Assembly: GCA_023386345.1 (NCBI GenBank)
Contig: JAEWJT010000014.1
Coordinates: 22,813-86,812 of the forward strand
DNA from: Bacillota bacterium
Lineage (GTDB): Bacteria; Bacillota; Clostridia; Tissierellales; Sedimentibacteraceae
Reading direction: 5' to 3'
Length of the DNA stretch: 64,000 bases
Shown: in pieces, positions 55,915-64,000 of the stretch
Layout of the letters: each line of letters opens with the position of its first letter
How positions within the stretch are numbered: the stretch's first letter is position 1
Position numbers and translations under genes: made by a program
Notes under the pieces: generated by a model
Seen by the model: the letters and a program-made list of their open reading frames with translations, nothing else
Database searches by the model: none
What the model was told of the DNA's origin: nothing

Positions 55915-55977
55915 TTCATGTCTTTTTTTTGCCTTTCATGGACATTTGGATACAAGAAGTAGATAATAGTGTATAAT
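55915..55977 (+). promoter_or_regulatory. Direct-repeat operator and promoter of binding-protein paralogue 2
   Basis: TTCATG at 55915 and 55935 (period 20 bp) in T-rich arms, then TATAAT at 55972 within ATAATAGTGTATAATT, 31 nt after the second TTCATG. Order, spacing and -10 core are the same as at 46046-46111. Confidence 0.82.
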
Positions 55978-56019
55978 TTAATTAAAATATAAAAATATAT
56001 ATAAGGAGAGATTGCTGAT

Positions 56020-57471
56020 ATGAAAAAAAGACTTATAGCTATTATTTTAATTACGATGATTGCAGTGTCATTTATGACATTATCATCATGTGTTAAGGGT
56101 GATAATAAAGGAAAGGAGACTAATAACAGCACTAATACTAATACAGACAAAATTCAAATATGGTATTATAATTCTGAAGATTCGTTTTCTTCGATATTTG
56201 CATCACAAATTGCATCAGGCTCTGAACAGTATTGCAGGATAAACAATATTCCTTTAGAAGTAGTTGTATGTGATGGAAATACTATTTCATACGAAGATTA
56301 TGTGTTGAAAAGAAATTTGGCATTAGCTTCTGGTAATATAATTGTTATCGAAGCGGCAAGGGATATGCAAGATATAGCTAAGCAACATGCTGATTATACA
56401 AAAATTGAAAATTATAATAATCTTTTAAGTATATATAAGGATAGATTCTGTATTCCTTTAGGAATAATATATTTTGCAGCTGATAATATAAATAATAAAG
56501 CAATGGATTATTATGGCATAAGTACTTATGCAAACCCTGTGATTACATATTGTGATTATTTAGAAATCAAACAGGAAATGAAAGAAAAGGGTGCTAGATT
56601 TACGATTAATTCCAAAGAGTTTTTACAGTTAATAGAGTACTATCTCTATACAAATGGATTATTATATATAAATTATGATAATGAAATTTTGCAAAATGAG
56701 AGTAAGATGAAAGATATATTAAGGAAATCAATATTAGATCTATGTAATGATATTATACTATATAATAATGGCAAATTAGAAATAGAAAGCGAAAGTCAAG
56801 AAAGTTTGAAAAAAAGCTCACATATATATGATGAAAATAGTAATCTTATTCTCTGGAATGATGGCTATGTAAGAAATGGATTTTTTGATATTGATGGACT
56901 TGAAACTATATCCAATAGAGATGAATTGGATGTTAATAATACTACTTTTATGATTAATCCTGATTTTGGTAGCGGACCAAGTTTTTATATGTATAAAAAG
57001 ATAACAAATGACAAGATATATGATTTAGCAAATTATATAGTTAGTGAATCAACGTACTTGATGGTAAACTATAGACGAGGAGCAGCGCCAGTGTTTAATA
57101 TACAAGGCATGGATAAAACAAAAGAAGAACTAAGTATAGATGATAACTGGGAATTTGTAGTAAAAGAGGAGCATGGTAAAGTACCAAAAAGGTTTAAGAT
57201 GATAATAAATAGTACTTATGAATTATTTGCTAAAAATGAAGAAAAATCAAGAAAATTGGCTGATGGCTATCTTTCTAATTGGGATTACGCTAATAAAATA
57301 AAATCTTTAGTAGAAGAAATTGTTAAAGAAATTGCTCACAAACTATCTAATAATACTATTGATGAAGATTTATCCATAGAGAAATTCGATTATGAAAATG
57401 AAGAAATGAAAAAAATAATTGATGATAAGATAAATGAATTTGTAATTAATTTCTTAATACATAATAGTTAA
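56020..57471 (+). CDS. Solute-binding lipoprotein, paralogue 2
   Basis: A 483-residue lipoprotein paralogous to the one at 42290. The signal peptide ends FMTLSSC (Cys about 24); a Thr/Asn-rich linker (about 33-45) is followed by KIQIWYYNSEDSF. The shared blocks YC.xNNIPxEVV, SYEDYxLKRN, QHADYxK and YKDRFCIPxG are kept. AAGGAGAGATTGCT precedes the ATG. It is monocistronic but carries the same operator-promoter as the ABC operon, so it is co-regulated with it and likely serves the same permeases with a related ligand. Confidence 0.85.
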   Translation: MKKRLIAIILITMIAVSFMTLSSCVKGDNKGKETNNSTNTNTDKIQIWYYNSEDSFSSIFASQIASGSEQYCRINNIPLEVVVCDGNTISYEDYVLKRNLALASGNIIVIEAARDMQDIAKQHADYTKIENYNNLLSIYKDRFCIPLGIIYFAADNINNKAMDYYGISTYANPVITYCDYLEIKQEMKEKGARFTINSKEFLQLIEYYLYTNGLLYINYDNEILQNESKMKDILRKSILDLCNDIILYNNGKLEIESESQESLKKSSHIYDENSNLILWNDGYVRNGFFDIDGLETISNRDELDVNNTTFMINPDFGSGPSFYMYKKITNDKIYDLANYIVSESTYLMVNYRRGAAPVFNIQGMDKTKEELSIDDNWEFVVKEEHGKVPKRFKMIINSTYELFAKNEEKSRKLADGYLSNWDYANKIKSLVEEIVKEIAHKLSNNTIDEDLSIEKFDYENEEMKKIIDDKINEFVINFLIHNS

Positions 57472-57617
57472 TTTACGTAGCATTATATTAATGTAGAAAT
57501 GCACTTATATTTTAAAATATAGGTATATTCTTAAGTATTTATATTTGACATTGCTAATTTTAATATAATTTGTTATGATTATAGTATTAATTTAAATCTA
57601 TCTATGTGGAGTACATA

Positions 57618-60041
57618 ATGAATAAAATCAAACTGTCTGTCAGAGAATTGGTGGGGTATGTTTATAAGAGCGGTGATATAGGACAAGATTCTATGAGCAT
57701 TGAGAGAGCTTTGGAAGGCACAAGAATTCATAAACTTATACAAGGCCAAATGGGAGATGAATATAAAAAAGAATATTATTTAAAGCATGAATTTAGTTAT
57801 AATGACATAGACTTCGAGATAGAGGGCAGAGCCGACGGAGTTATTACTACTGAAAATGGTATAATTATTGATGAGATAAAATCTACCTATAAGCTGATAG
57901 ATACAATAGATGAGCTTAATTATGACTACTCTCATATGGCTCAGGTCTTATGCTATGCTTATTTTTATTGTGCTAAAGAATTAATAAATTCAATTGCTGT
58001 ACAGCTTAGATATTGCAATATTGATACTGAAGAAATTAAGATAATAAAAAATAATTATACATTTAGCGAGCTTCAAATAATATTTTATGATTTGATAGAT
58101 ATTTATTTAGAATGGGCAAAGCTTAGAATAGAGCATTATGTTTCCAAGAGAGATACAATAGATGAAATTATGTTTCCCTTTGAAAGCTACAGACAGGGTC
58201 AAAGAAATCTATTAATTGCTGTATATCAGACTATTAACAGTAAAAAGAACTTATTTGTTCAAGCTCCTACTGGCATTGGAAAAACAATATCAGTGCTTTT
58301 TCCTGCGATTAAAGCTTTAAATAGCAATAATAACAGCAAGATATATTATCTGACAGCGAAATCATCAACTAAACAAATGGCAGAGGATACTATAAGGAAG
58401 CTTCAAGACAGAGGTCTTAAACTTAGAACAACTGTAATTACTGCTAAAGAGAAGATGTGCTGTAACGACAGCTTTGTCTGTGATGCCGAAGTATGCCCTT
58501 ATGCAAAAGGTTATTATAATAAGTTGAATAAAGTGCTGTTAAATGCAATAAAATCTGAATATATGTATAACAAGGAATACATAGAAAAAATAGCAAAGGA
58601 ATATACAGTTTGCCCATTTGAGCTGAGCCTAGAACTTGCTTATTCTTCTGATGTTGTGATTTGCGATTATAATTATTATTTTGACCCAAGAGTTGCTTTT
58701 AAAAGAGAAGATTTTCAAGATAATACAAATGATATTTTACTGATTGATGAAGCACATAACTTAGAGGATAGAACGAGAAATATGTATTCTTGTGAGCTTA
58801 TAAAGGAAAAATTTTATGATGTATACAAGGAAATAAAATCAATAACTCATTTAGATAAATCTATTGCAAAAAGTTTAAAAAATATTAATGCTGAATTTAT
58901 TGCGTTGAGAAAAGAGTTAAAAGAAGATAATAACGATGAAAATGATGAAAGCAATACGAATAATAGAAATGATAAAACATATGAAAATAAGGTGTTAAAA
59001 TCTTCTCCCGAAAATTTACTGAAGTCTTTAAGAGCCTTTATAACAAAAGCAGAAAAATGGATGAACGATAAAAAGCTTTATAAAAATGAAAAACTTGAAG
59101 AATTATATTTTGAAAGTATGTTTTTTATTAAGCTATCAGAATTGTTTGATGAGAATTTTTGCTATTATTTAGAAAAAAACTCCAGTTCATTTAAAGTAAA
59201 AATATTTTTAATAAATACCTCTGAGATATTGAGAGATATTTTAAAAAATGCGTATTCTGCTATATTTTTTTCTGCTACATTAACTCCATTGAGATACTAC
59301 AGGCAGATATTAGGCGGAGATGATAAAGAGGATAAGCTGCTAATGCTAGATTCTCCTTTTGAAGTAGATAGATTAAATTTAGTTGTAAGTAGAAATCTAT
59401 CCATGAAATATACTTTAAGAGATAGCAATATAGACAAAATTTGCGAGTATATACATACTGTGATTAGCAATAGAATTGGAAATTATATTGTCTTTTTTCC
59501 GTCTTACGCATTTCTCAATAAGGTTTCCGAGGTGTATTACAACTTATATGAGGATAAAAAAGATGAGCAAACTACAATATATATAAAAAATTCTGCCTCT
59601 TTACAAGAGAGCGAACAGCTTGAGATATTGGATAAATTCTATAATGAGAGAAATATAGTTCTATTTACAGTAGTAGGGGGAGTTTTCTCTGAGGGAATTA
59701 ATTTACCTAATGATATGTTGATAGGTGCAATCGTAATAGGGACTGGTATACCACAAATATCATTTGAAAGAAATTTAATAAGGGATTTTTTTGATAAAAA
59801 ATATAATTGCGGATATGATTTTGCTTATAAATACCCTGGATTTAATAAAATTTTGCAGTCAGTAGGCAGAGTTATCAGAACAGAAGAAGACAGAGGATTT
59901 GCACTCTTAATGGATTCAAGGTTACTGCAAAACACATATTTAGAGTTGTTTCCAAATCATTGGAAGCATTATAAGCAGGCATATAATGCAGAGCAGTTGA
60001 AGTACTTGTTGGATGAATTTTGGTTAGAAAATGATAAATGA
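57618..60041 (+). CDS. XPD/DinG-type DNA helicase with N-terminal nuclease-like domain
   Basis: An 807-residue protein. The N-terminus (about 1-180) has the PD-(D/E)xK pattern (EIEGRADGVI...IIDEIKST). The helicase core has Walker A (APTGIGKTISV, about 216-226), Fe-S cysteines (about 281-332: CCNDSFVC, EVCPYA, TVCPFE), DEAH (LLIDEAHNLEDR, about 375), SATLTPL motif III and QSVGRVIRTEEDRG (motif VI). GTGGAGT precedes ATG 57618. It unwinds DNA 5'-3' in repair; the layout matches bacterial proteins annotated as DinG-like or ATP-dependent helicases of the RAD3 group. Intact. Confidence 0.92.
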   Translation: MNKIKLSVRELVGYVYKSGDIGQDSMSIERALEGTRIHKLIQGQMGDEYKKEYYLKHEFSYNDIDFEIEGRADGVITTENGIIIDEIKSTYKLIDTIDELNYDYSHMAQVLCYAYFYCAKELINSIAVQLRYCNIDTEEIKIIKNNYTFSELQIIFYDLIDIYLEWAKLRIEHYVSKRDTIDEIMFPFESYRQGQRNLLIAVYQTINSKKNLFVQAPTGIGKTISVLFPAIKALNSNNNSKIYYLTAKSSTKQMAEDTIRKLQDRGLKLRTTVITAKEKMCCNDSFVCDAEVCPYAKGYYNKLNKVLLNAIKSEYMYNKEYIEKIAKEYTVCPFELSLELAYSSDVVICDYNYYFDPRVAFKREDFQDNTNDILLIDEAHNLEDRTRNMYSCELIKEKFYDVYKEIKSITHLDKSIAKSLKNINAEFIALRKELKEDNNDENDESNTNNRNDKTYENKVLKSSPENLLKSLRAFITKAEKWMNDKKLYKNEKLEELYFESMFFIKLSELFDENFCYYLEKNSSSFKVKIFLINTSEILRDILKNAYSAIFFSATLTPLRYYRQILGGDDKEDKLLMLDSPFEVDRLNLVVSRNLSMKYTLRDSNIDKICEYIHTVISNRIGNYIVFFPSYAFLNKVSEVYYNLYEDKKDEQTTIYIKNSASLQESEQLEILDKFYNERNIVLFTVVGGVFSEGINLPNDMLIGAIVIGTGIPQISFERNLIRDFFDKKYNCGYDFAYKYPGFNKILQSVGRVIRTEEDRGFALLMDSRLLQNTYLELFPNHWKHYKQAYNAEQLKYLLDEFWLENDK

Positions 60042-60117
60042 TAATTTAGCTTAGTTCGTCTGGTGAAAGCTTTGTAGAGGTTTTCTCTTCGACTTACACT
60101 GCCGCGAAGCTTAGTTT

Positions 60118-60226
60118 AGCAATATAAATAAAAAACGGTTCCTGCTTCTTAACTCCCTTTACCTTGATTTTGTAAGGTAGGTAAAGCTCGTTATAGGCGC
60201 GACAACCGTTTTTTATTTATATTGCT
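60118..60226. repeat. Large inverted-repeat element with structured interior
   Basis: A 23-nt perfect inverted repeat (left arm starts AGCAATATAAATAAAAAACGG) encloses 63 nt, itself with CTTTACC/GGTAAAG and TACCTT/AAGGTA stems. No ORF. No clear target-site duplication is seen. It could be a small MITE-like insert, or a structured RNA, or a terminator pair of the two flanking units. Confidence 0.75.
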
Positions 60227-60237
60227 TCCATAGCTAC

Positions 60238-60281
60238 GAAAAGCCAAGAAAAATAAGGAACATTTTTCTTGGCTTTTCTAT
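60238..60281. terminator. Symmetrical hairpin
   Basis: GAAAAGCCAAGAAAAAT pairs perfectly with ATTTTTCTTGGCTTTTC around a 7-nt loop. Probably a terminator of the helicase transcript, perhaps acting in both directions. Confidence 0.8.
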
Positions 60282-60410
60282 ATATTGGCATATCGCTCTA
60301 CTAATCTTTCACGCATAGTTTGTTGGTGTTAGATATTGAAATAGTAATTTAAATACTAACGATATTTGGTATTGTTATTTGTAAGTATGGTTAAAAAATC
60401 CCAAAAAAGT
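60282..60410 (+). other. Gene-free stretch, possible small RNA before a UUCG-type terminator
   Basis: No protein frame. Because it lies between two strong terminators, a short non-coding transcript ending at 60441 is possible, but no promoter is clear. Confidence 0.3.
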
Positions 60411-60441
60411 ACAAAGACAAGCTTCGGGCTTGTCTTTGTTA
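60411..60441 (+). terminator. UUCG-loop terminator
   Basis: ACAAAGACAAGC pairs with GCTTGTCTTTGT over a 5-nt TTCGG loop, 12 bp perfect. There is no gene within 350 nt upstream. From 60442 to 60728 the sequence is AT-rich with no gene and should carry the promoter of the desulfurase gene. Confidence 0.8.
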
Positions 60442-60728
60442 GCATTAATATGCATAAAAGGGGTATTGGGAATATATTTGGCTATCGGGGGGATAACCTA
60501 AATGTATTATAGCAAACTTCGACAATATATGCAAGAGTTTTTTTAAAAAAATTTTGAAATTTTTTTAAAAATGTTATATAATATATTAGAAGAATAATTT
60601 GGATATTGAAAATGGCTAAATTTTAAAGAATACTATTAATACTAATTCTTAATTAAAACCATTCTAAAAATTTTTTATAAGGAATTTTTAGAGTTTTTAT
60701 ATTGAGTATTATTACAAGGAGAAAATTA

Positions 60729-61889
60729 ATGACTATATATTTAGACAACTCTGCCACAACTAGGGTTAGGGATGAAGTCTTGGCAGAGATGACGGATATT
60801 TTAAAAAATGAATATGGAAATCCATCCTCATTACATCGAATGGGATTAAATATTGAAAAAAGGATTGAAGCTGCACGTAAAAATATTGCTTCACTTATTA
60901 ACTGCGGCGAAAATGAAATATTATTTACAAGCGGAGGAACAGAATCTAATAATTTAGCTATTTATAGCCATGTATCTAAGCTAAATAAAAGCAATAATAT
61001 TGTAACTACAGCTATTGAGCATCCCTCTGTTTACAATGTATATAAGCAATACGAGAAAAGGGGTTATGATGTTAGATATCTTGATAATGACAAGCAAGGA
61101 TTTATAGATTTTGAAAGCTTAAAAAAGTTTGTAGATATAAATACAGGACTTATATCGATAATTTATGTAAATAATGAGATAGGTACAGTTCAAAGACTTG
61201 ATAAAATTATAAAACATGTTAAGGAAATAAATCCTAATATAAAAATCCACATAGATGCTATTCAAGCTCTTGGAAAAATTTCTATTAACATGAGAAAGTT
61301 AAATATTGACACTATGGCATTTAGTGCGCATAAGGTTCATGGTCCAAAAGGTATTGGAGCTTTATATATAAATTCTAAGACAAATATTGAAGCGTTTATG
61401 TATGGTGGTTATCAAGAAAAAGGTATAAGACCAGGAACTGAAAATACTTCTGGAATTATCGGATTTGGTAAAGCTTGCGAGCTTTTAAAAAATGATTTTA
61501 ATGATGAAGTAAAAAAGTTTAACTTGCTTAAATTGGCTTATGCAGATAAGTTAAGAGAAAAAATAGAAGATATCAGCATAAATAGTATACTGGATGAAGA
61601 AGGTGCGACTCATATATTAAATGTTTCATTTAAAGCTGTTAAAGCTGAGGTCTTAGTGCATTATTTGGAAAACTATGGTATATACGTATCTACCGGAGCA
61701 GCCTGTTCTTCTAAACAAAAGGTTGAGAATAGAACATTAAATGCAATAAAATTAGATGATAAATTTATTGATGGAACTATAAGAATTAGTTTTGGATATT
61801 TTAATAATATTGATGAGCTTGATTATACTGTGGATAAAATAAAAGAATGTGTTGAAGATATAAGAAAAATAACAAGATCACAAAGATAG
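60729..61889 (+). CDS. Cysteine desulfurase (NifS/IscS family)
   Basis: A 386-residue PLP enzyme. It starts MTIYLDNSATTRV after AAGGAG; the longer frame is rejected. PLP Lys is K202 in SAHKVHGPKG; a GTENTSGIIGF segment, and the catalytic Cys is C326 in STGAACSSK. It gives sulfur from cysteine. It lies 60 nt before thiI, and NifS-like desulfurases of this kind supply sulfur to ThiI for 4-thiouridine in tRNA and, in some bacteria, thiamine. An Isc-type housekeeping role is not shown by context. Confidence 0.93.
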   Translation: MTIYLDNSATTRVRDEVLAEMTDILKNEYGNPSSLHRMGLNIEKRIEAARKNIASLINCGENEILFTSGGTESNNLAIYSHVSKLNKSNNIVTTAIEHPSVYNVYKQYEKRGYDVRYLDNDKQGFIDFESLKKFVDINTGLISIIYVNNEIGTVQRLDKIIKHVKEINPNIKIHIDAIQALGKISINMRKLNIDTMAFSAHKVHGPKGIGALYINSKTNIEAFMYGGYQEKGIRPGTENTSGIIGFGKACELLKNDFNDEVKKFNLLKLAYADKLREKIEDISINSILDEEGATHILNVSFKAVKAEVLVHYLENYGIYVSTGAACSSKQKVENRTLNAIKLDDKFIDGTIRISFGYFNNIDELDYTVDKIKECVEDIRKITRSQR

Positions 61890-61948
61890 AGCTTTGCGCC
61901 AAAAAAAGAGATAGACTCAAAAAACGAAAGGATAAGCAGGATATAAAA

Positions 61949-63115
61949 ATGTATAATTTAATATCAGTAAGCATGGGCGAGATAGCCTTAAAAGGAAAAA
62001 ACAGGGGTTATTTTGAAAAGAAATTAACCGATAGAATAAAAAGAAATATTAAAGAGTTTAAAAATGTATCAGTATTTAAGGACCAAGGCAAGGTTTTTAT
62101 AGAACCAGCTAATTTGGAAGATGTTGATGGAATAATTGAAAAGGTAAGAAAAATTTTTGGAATAGTTTTATTAAGTCCTTGTATTAAGGTTGAAAAAAGT
62201 ATTGAGGCTATAGAGAAAAAGGTTTTGGAATTATTTGATTACTTGATGAAAAATAATGGTATTAAGAGCTTTAAAATTCAAACAAATAGAACTGACAAGG
62301 ATTTTGAAATAAAATCTCTTGATTTTAATAAAAAATTAGGTGGACTTATTTTAGACAATTTTAGTGATGCTCGTGTTGATGTGCATAATCCTGATGTATA
62401 TATTTATGTTGATATAAAGACAGATTGCTATATTTATTCTGAAAAAATAAAAACAGTGGGGGGCATGCCAATTGGAACTAATGGCAAGGGATTGCTGCTT
62501 CTTTCTGGTGGTATCGATAGTCCAGTCGCTGGTTATATGATGGCTAAAAGGGGTGTTGATATTGAAGCTTTATATTTTCATACCTATCCTTTTTCAAGTG
62601 AAAGGGCAAATGAGAAGGTAAAAAAACTAAGAGATATATTAGAAGATTATTGTGGCAAAATCAGATTAAGAAGTATAAATATGCTTGAAATTCACAAGGC
62701 TATTAAGGCTAATTGTGAAGAAAAAAATACAACAATATTAGCTAGAAGATTTATGATGAAAATTGCAGAGAGAATAGCTAGAGAAAATGAAATTGATATT
62801 TTAATAACTGGCGAAAGTTTGGGTCAGGTTGCTAGTCAAACGATAGAATCAATGTGCGTTATAGAAAATGCAGTAGAGATACCTATTGTAAAACCATTAA
62901 TCGGAATGGATAAAACAGAAATTGTTAAAATTTCAAAGGATATAGAAACATTTGAAACATCAATTCTTCCTTATGAGGATTGCTGTCAAATATTTGCACC
63001 AAAGCACCCAGCAACAAAGCCAAAGCTTGAAAATATTTTAAAAGATGAAAGCAATTTAGATGTGCAAAATTTAATAGATGTGGTTTTGCAAACCGAGGAG
63101 ATAAATTATAATTAG
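61949..63115 (+). CDS. thiI: tRNA 4-thiouridine synthase ThiI
   Basis: A 388-residue protein: ferredoxin-like and THUMP domains (about 1-165) then a PP-loop ATP-pyrophosphatase with LLLSGGIDSPVAGYMM (about 184-199). It ends near YEDCCQIFAPKHPATKP and lacks the C-terminal rhodanese domain, as in the Bacillota type that relies on a partner desulfurase. That partner is the gene just upstream. It adds sulfur to U8 of tRNA. The gap between the two genes is short, so they form an operon. Confidence 0.94.
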   Translation: MYNLISVSMGEIALKGKNRGYFEKKLTDRIKRNIKEFKNVSVFKDQGKVFIEPANLEDVDGIIEKVRKIFGIVLLSPCIKVEKSIEAIEKKVLELFDYLMKNNGIKSFKIQTNRTDKDFEIKSLDFNKKLGGLILDNFSDARVDVHNPDVYIYVDIKTDCYIYSEKIKTVGGMPIGTNGKGLLLLSGGIDSPVAGYMMAKRGVDIEALYFHTYPFSSERANEKVKKLRDILEDYCGKIRLRSINMLEIHKAIKANCEEKNTTILARRFMMKIAERIARENEIDILITGESLGQVASQTIESMCVIENAVEIPIVKPLIGMDKTEIVKISKDIETFETSILPYEDCCQIFAPKHPATKPKLENILKDESNLDVQNLIDVVLQTEEINYN

Positions 63116-63289
63116 AAAAGATTATATTTCTATATTTTTTTGATTAATATTCTGCTATATACTAAGGTAAAAATAAATTTATCACAAAAATAATATCACA
63201 ACATATATTATTATAATCAATAAAAAGGTGTTTGTAAGTTTGTATTAAAATATAAACTTATGGCCTCAAAGAAAGGAATAGGTGATATT

Positions 63290-63460
63290 ATGTCTGAAGT
63301 AAAAAGCAGTTGTTTCGACGGATGTAACAATAATTGCGGTTGTGGTTGCGGTTTTGGCGGCGGGTTTGAATTCTTCTTTTTAATCATAATAATTTTCTTC
63401 ATATTTGGAGGAGGCTGGGGTAATGGCTTCTTCGGAGGCGGAGGATGCTGCAACAATTAA
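63290..63460 (+). CDS. Gly/Cys-rich membrane microprotein (YjcZ-like)
   Basis: A 56-residue protein: Cys-rich start (CFDGCNNNCGCGCGFGGG), a hydrophobic run (FEFFFLIIIIFFIF) and a Gly-rich end with GGGGCCNN. AGGTGATATT supports ATG 63290 over 63260. Small Gly/Cys/Phe-rich proteins of this kind occur in spore formers as YjcZ/coat-related peptides. It lies between thiI and a LysM protein. Sporulation role is inference. Confidence 0.65.
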   Translation: MSEVKSSCFDGCNNNCGCGCGFGGGFEFFFLIIIIFFIFGGGWGNGFFGGGGCCNN

Positions 63461-63504
63461 CTAAAATTTAGAAGCTGCTTATAGTCGTATGTAAATTGTA
63501 CATG

Positions 63505-63550
63505 AAAATAAGAGCTATCAGCTACTTTATAGCTAATAGCTCTTATTTTT
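63505..63550 (+). terminator. Terminator after the microprotein
   Basis: AAATAAGAGCTAT pairs with ATAGCTCTTATTT with a 17-nt loop, T-rich after; the 5' arm is A-rich so it could be bidirectional. Confidence 0.85.
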
Positions 63551-63666
63551 TATTGAATAAGAAAGTTTTTAATTTTCTTGTTTTAAATTATAATATTGTT
63601 TACAAGTCACATATTAAATAACATTGAATAAAATAGAATAATAATAAATTCAATCGAGGTGATTTA

Positions 63667-64000
63667 ATGTATAATAATGTTAGTAAATTGAATAAGCAAT
63701 GCCCTAATAATACCTTTTCGTACGTTGTAAGATCAGGGGATACTTTGTATAAGATTGCTACTAGAAATAAAACTAGTATAGAAGTATTGTTGGAGCTTAA
63801 TCCTGAGTTAAATACCAACTTGTTAATTCCAGGTATAGTTATGTGTGTGCCTGTAATGATGCCTGATGGAAATAATGTCTGCCCTCCAAACAATAGATCT
63901 AATTGTCCTAATGATATACAACAGCCGACAATGCCAGCAATGCCGACACAGCCGACAATGCCACCAATGCCTACACAGCCGACAATGCCAACAATGCCGA
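63667..64000 (+). CDS. LysM protein with MP-rich repeats, 3' end outside the window
   Basis: ATG 63667 after GAGGTGATTTA opens a frame that has no stop before the window end (111 codons seen). It holds one LysM domain (about 18-65: YVVRSGDTLYKIATRN, LNPELN, PGIVMCVP), which binds peptidoglycan or chitin-like sugars. A Cys/Asn/Pro spacer leads to PTMPxMPTQ repeats from residue about 86. No signal peptide, as in SafA-like spore coat LysM proteins. The missing part could be a second LysM or coat domain. Confidence 0.85.
   Translation, partial: MYNNVSKLNKQCPNNTFSYVVRSGDTLYKIATRNKTSIEVLLELNPELNTNLLIPGIVMCVPVMMPDGNNVCPPNNRSNCPNDIQQPTMPAMPTQPTMPPMPTQPTMPTMP
63922..64000 (+). repeat. 27-bp in-frame tandem repeat
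   Basis: Units start CAGCCGACAATGCC at 63922, 63949 and 63976; each encodes QPTMPxMPT with Ala, Pro or Thr at x. At least three copies, going on beyond the window. Confidence 0.85.

Noticed and set aside
60118..60226. Self-cleaving ribozyme (twister-like) in the inverted-repeat element
   Set aside because: The minus strand has a UAA...GC-like stretch, but the conserved CCCGC part and the required loop contacts are not found.
63217..63456. Minus-strand Pro-rich frame opposite the Gly/Cys microprotein
   Set aside because: It is the mirror of the Gly-rich codons on the plus strand and lacks a ribosome binding site.
1..64000. CRISPR arrays, tRNA or rRNA genes, transposases and phage genes
   Set aside because: I looked for regular spaced repeats, cloverleaf-type sequence and typical mobile-element enzymes and found none that could be supported.

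Overview
The window comes from a low-GC, anaerobic, spore-forming type of Bacillota, most likely a Clostridia member near the Peptostreptococcaceae or Tissierellia. This rests on the AT-rich Gram-positive gene style, strong GGAGG ribosome binding sites, a flavodiiron protein, a group B type [FeFe]-hydrogenase, AgrC/LytTR signalling, a BclA-like surface protein pair and a LysM spore-coat-like protein. I saw no rRNA, tRNA, CRISPR array, transposase or integrase.

Region 1 (1-10.4 kb) is a mosaic. An XRE regulator and a flavodiiron protein are followed by a decayed metN-like ABC gene. Next comes a visibly more GC-rich imported cassette (about 3.1-7.9 kb): a small HTH protein, a VanR-like response regulator, a histidine kinase cut off just after its H-box, an FtsX-type permease missing its N-terminus, and an intact ATPase. 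A MarR-MATE efflux pair follows on the minus strand.

Region 2 (10.5-19 kb) holds two near-identical genes for a BclA/C1q-like jelly-roll protein, the first frameshifted. They flank a GrpB-methyltransferase fusion and a phosphate uptake operon (pstS-pstC-pstA-pstB plus a HAD protein) on the minus strand.

Region 3 (19-25.5 kb) has an eroded lrgAB operon under a perfect GntR-type operator, with a HAD phosphatase and a FadR-type GntR regulator. After it comes an antibiotic/peptide-response cassette: response regulator, ABC ATPase, permease, histidine kinase, small membrane protein and KTR-domain protein.

Region 4 (25.5-36.3 kb) is a string of small accessory genes: alpha/beta hydrolase, lipoprotein, WYL-regulator remnant, a Fpg/Nei-like protein lacking the catalytic Pro2, a GNAT with an out-of-frame zinc-ribbon tail, a UDG-like protein, a YeiH exporter with divergent LysR, a 39-residue protein with 14 cysteines, two APH-type kinases and an Imm5-like protein.

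Region 5 (36.5-42.1 kb) looks like a metal-handling locus: an HMA-TauE/SafE-cupredoxin fusion, a mini membrane protein, a DUF2318 protein and an OmpR/HK pair.

Region 6 (42.2-57.5 kb) is the most novel-looking part. Two paralogous solute-binding lipoproteins flank a LytTR/AgrC-type two-component system, a MalK/MalF/MalG-like ABC transporter, an HlyD-like adaptor and a four-TM MacB-shaped protein. The ABC operon and the second lipoprotein share an almost identical promoter with two TTCATG-centred repeats 20 bp apart, which ties them into one regulon. A [FeFe]-hydrogenase with a 2Fe-2S partner and a GAF-GGDEF protein lie inside this interval.

Region 7 (57.6-64 kb) carries a DinG/XPD-like helicase with a nuclease-like N-terminus, a gene-free stretch rich in strong hairpins, a cysteine desulfurase-thiI pair, a Gly/Cys-rich microprotein and the start of a LysM protein with MP-rich repeats that runs off the window.
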